From the NCBI GenBank assembly GCA_902529645.1, contig CABZXO010000007.1, forward strand, positions 1 to 64,000: 64,000 bases of DNA. The letters run 5' to 3'. Below, piece after piece: positions 9,126-16,870 of this stretch. This stretch comes from an uncultured Pelagibacteraceae bacterium (GTDB lineage: Bacteria > Pseudomonadota > Alphaproteobacteria > Pelagibacterales > Pelagibacteraceae). The notes beneath the pieces are model-generated. The model was not told the origin of the DNA. It worked only from the letters and a program-made list of their open reading frames with translations, and made no database searches. The first letter of the stretch is position 1. Each line of letters starts with the position of its first letter. The position numbers were made by a program, and so were the translations under genes.

Positions 9126-10020
9126 CTTTCAACATCCATTCTATCAATTTTAAAAAAGTAATTCCTTTATATGCTGCTATTTCTGGGACAAGAGATAACT
9201 TGGTCATACCTGGTTGAGTATTAATTTCTAATAAATAAAATTTTCCGTCAAAAAATTTAAAATCTGACCTTGTGATACCATCACATCCTATTACCTTGTG
9301 AGCTTTATATGCCATTTTCATCACTTCATTTAATTTTTTTTTGGGTAGATTGACCGGAATTATATGTTCTGTTTTTGCTTTGCTATTATATTTAGCTTCA
9401 TAATCATAAAATTTTCTTTTTGGCTTAAGTTCAATTGCACCTAATTTATAATTGCCCATTATCGCAACTTGTATTTCTCTACCACCTATAAATTGTTCGA
9501 TCATTACTTTCTTATAATTTTTAATTAAGTTTAAGTTTTTTATTATGTTTTTTTTATTACATATATAAACATGAACACTAGATCCTTCGTTCAAAGGTTT
9601 AATTACGACTGGAAATTTAAATGTTTTATTTATTTTTCTTATCAAATTAGATTTATTTAAATCGTAAGAATATGTAAAAAATTTTGGTGTATTTAATTTA
9701 TTTTTAATAAATATTTTCTTAGAAATTTCTTTGTCCATCGCAATTGAAGAGGCTATCACCCCTGAGTGAGTGTATGGAATTTTAAATTTTTCAAGAATAC
9801 TTTGAATATGTCCATCTTCACCAAATTGACCGTGAAGTGCGTTAAAGATTACACTTGGTTTAAAATTTTTTATATTTTTTTCTAACCTGTTATTTGGTTC
9901 GGAAATTTTAATTTTGTATCCATTTTTTTTTAATTCTTTAGCAACTTGATTTCCTGTATCAAGACTAATTAATCTCTCTTTAGATATCCCACCTGATAGT
10001 ATGAGTACTTTTTTTTTCAA
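9106..10020 (-). CDS. ddl: D-alanine--D-alanine ligase
   Basis: ATP-grasp enzyme making D-Ala-D-Ala for addition by MurF. The N-terminal region has the family's SGGISKERLISL and FNALHGQFGEDGHIQ motifs. ATP-grasp elements include FPVVIKPLNEGSSVHV, the IEQFIGGREIQVA strand, and the metal-binding end LLEINTQPGMT. At 304 residues it has DdlB length. It lies one base from murB upstream and overlaps ftsQ downstream, so translation is probably coupled through the array. Confidence 0.96.
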   Translation of the reverse strand: MKKKVLILSGGISKERLISLDTGNQVAKELKKNGYKIKISEPNNRLEKNIKNFKPSVIFNALHGQFGEDGHIQSILEKFKIPYTHSGVIASSIAMDKEISKKIFIKNKLNTPKFFTYSYDLNKSNLIRKINKTFKFPVVIKPLNEGSSVHVYICNKKNIIKNLNLIKNYKKVMIEQFIGGREIQVAIMGNYKLGAIELKPKRKFYDYEAKYNSKAKTEHIIPVNLPKKKLNEVMKMAYKAHKVIGCDGITRSDFKFFDGKFYLLEINTQPGMTKLSLVPEIAAYKGITFLKLIEWMLKDASKKK

Positions 10021-10021
10021 C

Positions 10022-10927
10022 TTATTCTAATATTTTTATTTCTGTTTCTAATTTAATACCTGTTTTTTTAAAGACACTATCAGTTACAAAATTTATTAAT
10101 TTTTTCATGTCTTCAAACTTAGCATTACCTTTATTTACAAAAAAATTACAGTGTTTTTCCGAAATAGATGCATCTCCAAACGATTTATCTAATGGAACAG
10201 ACTCTTTAATGAGTTGCCAAACTTTTTTTTCTGTTTGATCTACTGGATTTTTAAAAGTACTACCGCTAGTTTTAATTTTAGTTGGTTGAGCTTTTTCTTT
10301 TTTTTCTTTAAGTAAATTCATCTCATTCTTAATAATATTTTTATCTTTTTGAAAACCTCTTAAGGATGCACTCAAAAAAATAAGATCTTCAGATAATCCA
10401 CTATCTCTATATTTAAAATTTATCTCTTTAGCAGGTATAGTAATTACTTGACCTGATTTATTTACTGCTTGAATCGAAATAAGAATATCTTTAAACTCCC
10501 TTTGAAAACAACCTGCATTCATTTTAATGCCACCACCTATTGTTCCAGGAATACAAGAGAGAAATTCAAGACCACCTATACTATTTTCCATTGCAAATTC
10601 AGATAAAGATTTATCTGTAACAGCACTACCAGCAACTATGATTTTTTCAGAATGTAAAGAAATATTATTAAAGTTTTTAGAAAGTTTTATTACAACTCCA
10701 TCAAATTTGTTATCGGATATAAGTGTATTTGAACCAGCTCCTAATATAAATATTTTTTCTTTATCTTGTATTTTTTTTAGAAACTTAATTAATTCTTTTA
10801 AATCACCTGCCTTATAGAAAGCTTTAGTTTTACCCCCTATGTTAAACCAATTTTTTTTTTTTAGATCATAATCTAACTTTAAATTGTTATTAAATTCTGG
10901 AATTAGCTCTTTTAAATCAAATTTCAT
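10022..10927 (-). CDS. murB: UDP-N-acetylenolpyruvoylglucosamine reductase
   Basis: FAD enzyme that reduces enolpyruvyl-UDP-GlcNAc to UDP-MurNAc with NADPH. The FAD-binding motifs are NIGGKTKAF, ILGAGSNTLI, and the long SCIPGTIGGGIKMNAGCF segment. The catalytic region near SGSTFKNP and the C-terminal SEKHCNFFVNKGNA segment identify a type I/II-like MurB. It has 301 residues, a usual size for alphaproteobacteria. The start ATG at 10927 shares its last base with the murC stop codon. Confidence 0.96.
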   Translation of the reverse strand: MKFDLKELIPEFNNNLKLDYDLKKKNWFNIGGKTKAFYKAGDLKELIKFLKKIQDKEKIFILGAGSNTLISDNKFDGVVIKLSKNFNNISLHSEKIIVAGSAVTDKSLSEFAMENSIGGLEFLSCIPGTIGGGIKMNAGCFQREFKDILISIQAVNKSGQVITIPAKEINFKYRDSGLSEDLIFLSASLRGFQKDKNIIKNEMNLLKEKKEKAQPTKIKTSGSTFKNPVDQTEKKVWQLIKESVPLDKSFGDASISEKHCNFFVNKGNAKFEDMKKLINFVTDSVFKKTGIKLETEIKILE

Positions 10928-12321
10928 TATAATAATTTAGGTAATTCTCGCATCCAACTTGAAATAGTCCCCGCACCCATTCCTATAACAATTTTTTTTC
11001 CAAATATGTTTACTTTAATAAATTTTGCTAATTGAAATCTATTATCAACTAAAAATAGCTGGACTCTTGAATTTTTAATTATTTCCTTCGCAAAATTTAT
11101 ATAACTAAATCCAAGCTTTAATTTTTCTCCAGCAGTATAAATTGGAAACAAGATAACTTTATCTGCATTTTTAAAAGCATAAGTAAATTCTTTTTTTAAA
11201 TCTTTTAATCTAGATATTCTATGAGGTTGGAAAATACATATTTTTTCATAATCTTTATAAACATTTTTTACCCCATCTAGCACTTCTTTGATTTCTGTAG
11301 GATGATGGGCGTAATCATCATAAAAATCTACATTATTAAAATTGAAAATTTTATTAAATCTTCTTTGAACCCCTTTAAAATTTTTAAGTCCTTTTTTTAT
11401 ATTAATTATTGGTAGACCGACAGTTAAAGCTAATGCAGCTGCAGCTACTGAATTTTTAATATTATGAATTCCTAATAAAGGAATTTTGAATTTTTTAATT
11501 AGTTGATTTTTTTTATTAGGTAATTTTATATTTAAGTCAAACTCAGAATACTCTTTTAATTGTTTTATATTTTTAATACAAAAATTAGATTTAGTATCCA
11601 CGCCATATGTATAGAAATTTTTATTTTTGATATTTTTAATTAAATTTTTGTTATTTTTATCATCTAAACAAATAAATGATTTTCCAAATGATGGGACTTT
11701 GTTAACAAAATTTTCAAAATATTTATTTAATTTATCCATAGTGCCATAATAATCCATATGCTCTCGATCTATGTTAGTAATGATTGAGTATGTTGGGGGT
11801 ATGTAAACAAAACTTCCATCAGACTCGTCAGCTTCTAATATAGACCAATCACTTTTTCCAAGCTTTGCGGAATTATTAATCGAATTTATTACTCCACCAT
11901 TGATGATTGTAGGATCAATTTTTGTCTCTTGAAATATAGAAGCTATCAATGATGTTGTTGTAGTTTTACCGTGAGAACCAACAACTACAATATTTTTCGT
12001 TAAAGAGACAATGTTGGCTAACATTTCTCCTCTTTTATATATAGGTAATTGTTTTTTTTTGGCTGCAAGAAGCTCTGGGTTATTTTTTTTAATAGCAGAA
12101 GATACAACTAGGATAGTCCCCTCTTCTATATTTTGTTTCTTATGTCCGACGAAAACTTTTATTTTTTCTTTTTTTAATCTTTCAATATTTTTATTATTTG
12201 CAATATCGCTGCCTTGAACTTTAAAACCTTTACCTTTCATTATAAGTGCTAAGCCACTCATACCTATTCCACCTATTCCTACAAAATGTATAAGTTCTGT
12301 TTTTGCTAATTTAATTTTCAT
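10927..12321 (-). CDS. murC: UDP-N-acetylmuramate--L-alanine ligase
   Basis: First amino-acid-adding Mur ligase of peptidoglycan precursor synthesis. The N-terminal Rossmann domain starts with FVGIGGIGMSGLA; the ATP loop is GSHGKTTTTS. The central domain contains EADESDGSF and the NIDREHMDYYG segment, and the C-terminal domain has DDYAHHPTEI and FQPHRISRL. At 464 residues it is of full length. It overlaps murG upstream by 11 bases. Confidence 0.97.
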   Translation of the reverse strand: MKIKLAKTELIHFVGIGGIGMSGLALIMKGKGFKVQGSDIANNKNIERLKKEKIKVFVGHKKQNIEEGTILVVSSAIKKNNPELLAAKKKQLPIYKRGEMLANIVSLTKNIVVVGSHGKTTTTSLIASIFQETKIDPTIINGGVINSINNSAKLGKSDWSILEADESDGSFVYIPPTYSIITNIDREHMDYYGTMDKLNKYFENFVNKVPSFGKSFICLDDKNNKNLIKNIKNKNFYTYGVDTKSNFCIKNIKQLKEYSEFDLNIKLPNKKNQLIKKFKIPLLGIHNIKNSVAAAALALTVGLPIINIKKGLKNFKGVQRRFNKIFNFNNVDFYDDYAHHPTEIKEVLDGVKNVYKDYEKICIFQPHRISRLKDLKKEFTYAFKNADKVILFPIYTAGEKLKLGFSYINFAKEIIKNSRVQLFLVDNRFQLAKFIKVNIFGKKIVIGMGAGTISSWMRELPKLL

Positions 12322-13375
12322 TAATAATTTTTAATATTTTTTGATTAACATTATTCCATGTATTTTGATAATTTAATTTCTGTAAATTATTTTTTTTTGT
12401 CATGTAATCCTGACTTTTATTTGTCAATTCTAATAAAAATTTCTCAAATTTTTGGTCGTCAAAATTTTTTTGATCAATTATCCAACAACAATTCTGATCC
12501 TCATAATATTTTGCGTTTTCATACTGATGATTATCCTTTGATGACGGAAGTGGTATTGCTATAAATGGAATATTTAATAGAGATAGTTCAGCTAAACTTG
12601 AGGCACCTGCTCTCGTTATGCATAAATCTCCCTGTTTTAAAACGTCATTAAGATTATGATCAAAACTAAAAACTCTACTTTCAATATTATTTTGAAAATA
12701 AAAATTTTTTAAAAAATTAATATTTTTCTCACTTGTTTGATGAAATATTTTTATAGAAACCTGTTTTGCTATACTCACAAAAGATTTATTTAAAAGCTCA
12801 TCAAAGATTTTTGCACCCTGACTACCTCCTATGATTACAATTGTAAATAAATTATCATCTTTTTGATACGTGCTAGTTTCATAATATTCTTTTCTTATCA
12901 AAGGTTTAATAGTAGTTAATTTGTGATTAATTCCAGATGGTAAATTAATTAAATTCTTCGAATAGCAAATTAATTTTCTTGAAAAATTTAAAAAAAATTT
13001 ATTTGCCCTTCCGAGAACCATATTTGGTTCAATTAAAAGAATATTAATGCCCAATATTTTCGCTGCTAAACATAGTGGTAAGGACATATAGCCACCAGTA
13101 GAAATTAAAATTGAAATATTATTTTTTTTTAAAAGAAAAAAAGATTTAACAGTTAGAAAAAGTATTTTTAGAAATGAAAAAGGAAGTAGAAAATAATTAT
13201 TTAGTTTTGGAGTATTAATTATAAATGCTTTATAATTCTTATCTAAATATGAAAGACCTCTTAAATCACTAGAAATTAAAGTTTCGTATGTATTTTTTAA
13301 ATGATTATAAATTGTAATGGCTGGTACCACATGGCCTCCAGATCCTCCTGTAGAAATTAAAACTTTTTTTGTCAT
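12311..13375 (-). CDS. murG: UDP-N-acetylglucosamine--lipid I GlcNAc transferase
   Basis: Peripheral membrane GT-B enzyme that converts lipid I to lipid II on the cytoplasmic face. It has the N-terminal glycine-rich loop STGGSGGHVVPA, the second loop STGGYMSLP, the nucleotide-side GGSQGAK loop, and TRAGASSLAEL plus PLPSSKDNHQYENA in the acceptor/donor region. At 354 residues it has family length. The predicted product is more Asn/Lys-rich than typical, in keeping with its neighbours. Confidence 0.96.
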   Translation of the reverse strand: MTKKVLISTGGSGGHVVPAITIYNHLKNTYETLISSDLRGLSYLDKNYKAFIINTPKLNNYFLLPFSFLKILFLTVKSFFLLKKNNISILISTGGYMSLPLCLAAKILGINILLIEPNMVLGRANKFFLNFSRKLICYSKNLINLPSGINHKLTTIKPLIRKEYYETSTYQKDDNLFTIVIIGGSQGAKIFDELLNKSFVSIAKQVSIKIFHQTSEKNINFLKNFYFQNNIESRVFSFDHNLNDVLKQGDLCITRAGASSLAELSLLNIPFIAIPLPSSKDNHQYENAKYYEDQNCCWIIDQKNFDDQKFEKFLLELTNKSQDYMTKKNNLQKLNYQNTWNNVNQKILKIINEN

Positions 13376-13378
13376 TTA

Positions 13379-14500
13379 TTAAGTAATTTTTCTTTTTGTT
13401 AAATTTAAAATTATCCCAGCTAATATTGATGTACTTATTATAGATGAACCACCATAACTTAAAAAAGGTAATGTCATTCCAGTAGTTGGAAATAATCTTA
13501 TATTGACTCCGACATGAATTGTTGCCTGCATTAATATTAAACTAATAGATCCAATTAAAATAAGTTTAGCTTTATCATTTGTCTCAAAACTTATTTTTTT
13601 AAAAACCATGTAAATTAAGATCAAAAACAATAATAATATTAACATTATGGCAACAACACCAAACTCCTCGGAAATTACTGAAATAATGTAGTCAGTATGA
13701 GCTTCGGGAACTCTATTTTTAAGAACTCCTTCACCTATGCCTTTTCCAAAAAAACCTCCACTTGTAATTGACTCTATTGCTTTATCTGATTGAAAATTAT
13801 GAGTACCTATCTCTCTATTAAAAAATGAAAAAATACGTGCTTGAATATAATCAAACTTAGGAACAAAAATAATAAGATAAGCAAGCAAAGATGCGCCAGT
13901 AATAAATATTGCTAAGAGAATATATATATTCATTCCTGATGTGAAGATTAGAGCTGCCCAACAAAATACTACTAATAAAGTTTGGCCAATATCTGGTTGA
14001 GCTATTAAAAGTAAAGAAATAATAGACATCAAAATAATAGATATCAAATACTTAAATAAAATATTTGATCTAATATCACAAAAAATTGTTGCTAAAATTA
14101 TTATCAAAAATGGTTTTAAAACTTCTATAGGCTGAAATCTTGGTAAGAAAAATAAATCTATCCATCTTTTAGATCCTTTAACTTCAACACCAACAAATGG
14201 CACCAAAAATAAAGAAATAAGTGAAATAAAAAAAAGAAAAATAGAGTATTTATATAATTGATTTGAATTTAAAGAGGAAAATATAAAAATAATAAATATT
14301 CCAATTAACACATAAATCAAATGTTTAAAAAAGAAAAAATAACTGTTGGTATCTAACTTATCAGAGGCTATTAGAGAAGTTGAAACTAAAGAAAAAAATA
14401 ATCCAATAACAAATAATAAACTTATAAGTAAAAAAATAGATTTATCTATGTTTTTCCACCATTGATAGTAAAATTTGTAAACAATACTATGACTTTGCAT
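13379..14500 (-). CDS. ftsW: Lipid II glycosyltransferase/division protein FtsW
   Basis: Polytopic SEDS-family septal peptidoglycan polymerase working with FtsI. The sequence has about ten hydrophobic segments. SEDS landmarks are KGSKRWIDLFFLPRFQPIEVLKP near residue 110-135 (only this region is cited), AQPDIGQTLL, FFGKGIGEGVLKNRVPEAHT, and the C-terminal PTTGMTLPFLSYGGSS. At 373 residues it is of usual length. It overlaps murD upstream by 14 bases and lies three bases from murG. Confidence 0.95.
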   Translation of the reverse strand: MQSHSIVYKFYYQWWKNIDKSIFLLISLLFVIGLFFSLVSTSLIASDKLDTNSYFFFFKHLIYVLIGIFIIFIFSSLNSNQLYKYSIFLFFISLISLFLVPFVGVEVKGSKRWIDLFFLPRFQPIEVLKPFLIIILATIFCDIRSNILFKYLISIILMSIISLLLIAQPDIGQTLLVVFCWAALIFTSGMNIYILLAIFITGASLLAYLIIFVPKFDYIQARIFSFFNREIGTHNFQSDKAIESITSGGFFGKGIGEGVLKNRVPEAHTDYIISVISEEFGVVAIMLILLLFLILIYMVFKKISFETNDKAKLILIGSISLILMQATIHVGVNIRLFPTTGMTLPFLSYGGSSIISTSILAGIILNLTKRKIT

Positions 14501-15785
14501 TTATATACTTTTTAATTATTTTATTAAAATAATACCCTCTGTCTTCAAAATTTTTGAAACTATCGAATGAAGCTCCAGCTGGACTAAAAAAAATAATATT
14601 TTTTTTATATTGTTGAATATTTATTTCTGAAAAAATAACTTTAAGGGTTTCTTGTAAATTTTTAAAATTTTTGGTTTTTAATCTATTTTTTAAAATTCTT
14701 ATAAATTTTCTATGATGCGATCCGAAAATATATGCTTTGATATTTTTATACTTTATTTTTGATAATTTAAATTTATCTCCTTTTTTGGGAATTCCTCCTA
14801 AGATCCAATATACATCATTTAATTTTTTTAATATATTTTCCGAGGAAGCAAAGCTTGTGGATTTAGAATCGTTAATTATTGTGAGATTTTTTTTATCAAA
14901 TATAATTTGTTGTCTGTAATCTAGGCCTTTGAATTTATTAATGGTTTTAATTAATTTTTTATAATTAAGTTTTAATCTTGGAGCAATTTTTAATATAAAT
15001 GATAAATTTTCTTTATTACCATCAGATATAAAATATTTATTAGTAATTTTATTAAACTTTTTGTCTATACTTGAGGTCTGTACTCTGTAGATTTTTGAAC
15101 TATATTTATTTTTGTTCAATTTTTTTGTTATTAAATCATCCTCTTTTTTTACATATGCAAAAGATCCTTTTTTTTGAGATTTTAATAATTTAAATTTTGC
15201 ATTTACATAATTCTTTAAACTTTTATGTCTTTCAATATGATCTGGAGTAATGTTCAAAATGACTGCGTATTTTGATGTAAATAAACTACTATAATTTAGC
15301 TGATACGAAGAAGCCTCTATTACAAAAATTGTTTTTTTTGTAATATTTTTTTCCGATAATACTGGATTGCCAATATTTCCAATGAGCCTTGAGTCTCTTT
15401 TTTGATCAATTAAAGCATTATGTAAAATTTTTGCAGTTGTAGATTTACCGTTAGTTCCTGTAATTGTAATACTTTCATTGTTATAAAACGAATACAAAAC
15501 GTCAAAATCAGTATGAATTTTTTGAAAATTTTTCTTTAAAAATTTCGATAATTTACAATTTGAAATATCAATACCAGGACTAATAATAATTCTATCAAAA
15601 TTTATTTTTTGAATTTGCTCTAACTTAATTATTTTTTTTTTGAGTTTTAAGTTATTTTTTTGATTATCATCAAACAAATATACATCAGACTTATTTTTCA
15701 AAAATTTATAAGACGAAATACCACTCTGTCCTAAACCATAAATTAATATTTTTTTTCCTAAAAAAATATTATTTAATATTTTCAT
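14487..15785 (-). CDS. murD: UDP-N-acetylmuramoyl-L-alanine--D-glutamate ligase
   Basis: Adds D-Glu to UDP-MurNAc-L-Ala. The N-terminal nucleotide-binding domain begins ILIYGLGQSGISSY. The ATP loop is TGTNGKSTTAK; NITPDHIERH and the INDSKSTSFASSE segment are Mur-ligase landmarks, followed by WILGGIPKKGDKF in the C-terminal domain. At 432 residues it is of full length. The N-terminus starts at ATG 15785, sharing a base with the mraY stop. Confidence 0.95.
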   Translation of the reverse strand: MKILNNIFLGKKILIYGLGQSGISSYKFLKNKSDVYLFDDNQKNNLKLKKKIIKLEQIQKINFDRIIISPGIDISNCKLSKFLKKNFQKIHTDFDVLYSFYNNESITITGTNGKSTTAKILHNALIDQKRDSRLIGNIGNPVLSEKNITKKTIFVIEASSYQLNYSSLFTSKYAVILNITPDHIERHKSLKNYVNAKFKLLKSQKKGSFAYVKKEDDLITKKLNKNKYSSKIYRVQTSSIDKKFNKITNKYFISDGNKENLSFILKIAPRLKLNYKKLIKTINKFKGLDYRQQIIFDKKNLTIINDSKSTSFASSENILKKLNDVYWILGGIPKKGDKFKLSKIKYKNIKAYIFGSHHRKFIRILKNRLKTKNFKNLQETLKVIFSEINIQQYKKNIIFFSPAGASFDSFKNFEDRGYYFNKIIKKYINAKS

Positions 15786-16870
15786 TATCTTAATTTTAAG
15801 GTAGCTAAACCAATCATTGCTAGGATAATAGAGATAATCCAGAACCTAATTACAACTGTAGACTCTGGCCATCCTTTTTTCTCAAAATGATGGTGAATCG
15901 GGGCCATTCTAAAAATTCTTTTTCCAGTAAGTTTAAACGAAATTACTTGAACCATTACTGAAACTGCCTCAAGTACAAAAAGTCCACCAGTAATAGCTAA
16001 AACGATTTCATGCTTTGTTATAATTCCTACTGCACCTAAAGATCCTCCAAGAGATAATGAGCCTGTGTCACCCATAAAAATTTTAGCAGGTGGCGCATTG
16101 AACCACAAGAAACCAAGACAAGAGCCAATAATTGCCCCACAAAAAATTGCTACTTCACCTGTCCCTTCGATGTAAGGAATTTGTAAATAATTTGAAAATA
16201 CGATATTTCCAGTAACATAACTTATAAATGCAAAACATGCTGCAACTAATATTACAGGTACTGTTGCTAGACCATCTAATCCATCCGTAAGATTAACAGC
16301 ATTAGACGAACCTATAATTACAAATATTGCAAATGGAATAAAAAACCATCCAAGGTTTATGATTAAATTTTTAAAGAATGGAAAATATAAATTATTTAAG
16401 TCTTGATAATCATTTAAATAAACAAATAAACTCACTCCGATAATTGCTAGTATTATTTGTGAGGTTATTTTAAACTTTGAAGAAATTCCTGATGAGTTGC
16501 TAAATTTAATCTTCTTAAAGTCATCATATGCTCCCAACAAGCCAAACGTAATTGCAATGTAGACACAAAATAAAATATTAATATTTGATAAATCTGCCCA
16601 AAATATTACTGATACCAATAAGCCGAATAAAATTATTAAACCCCCCATTGTTGGTGTACCAATTTTTTTAACTATATGATCTTCAGGTCCATCGTCCCGT
16701 ATTGGATTTAAAATTTTTTGTTTTGAAAAAAATTTAATAAAAGGACCTCCAATAATCAGCACAATAACTAATGAGGTGAAAAAAGATAAACCTGTTCTAA
16801 AAGTTAAATATTTAAATACATTTAAAAAACTAAAAGTATCAACAAAATTTAATAAAAATTGATAAAGCAT
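15785..16870 (-). CDS. mraY: Phospho-N-acetylmuramoyl-pentapeptide transferase
   Basis: Integral membrane enzyme that transfers phospho-MurNAc-pentapeptide to undecaprenyl phosphate, giving lipid I. About ten hydrophobic segments are visible. Family motifs: GTPTMGG, the acidic LLGAYDDFKK, NAVNLTDGLDGLA, FMGDTGSLSLGG, and RMAPIHHHFE. The 361-residue length is typical. The start ATG at 16870 abuts and overlaps the last base of the murE-murF gene. Confidence 0.97.
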   Translation of the reverse strand: MLYQFLLNFVDTFSFLNVFKYLTFRTGLSFFTSLVIVLIIGGPFIKFFSKQKILNPIRDDGPEDHIVKKIGTPTMGGLIILFGLLVSVIFWADLSNINILFCVYIAITFGLLGAYDDFKKIKFSNSSGISSKFKITSQIILAIIGVSLFVYLNDYQDLNNLYFPFFKNLIINLGWFFIPFAIFVIIGSSNAVNLTDGLDGLATVPVILVAACFAFISYVTGNIVFSNYLQIPYIEGTGEVAIFCGAIIGSCLGFLWFNAPPAKIFMGDTGSLSLGGSLGAVGIITKHEIVLAITGGLFVLEAVSVMVQVISFKLTGKRIFRMAPIHHHFEKKGWPESTVVIRFWIISIILAMIGLATLKLR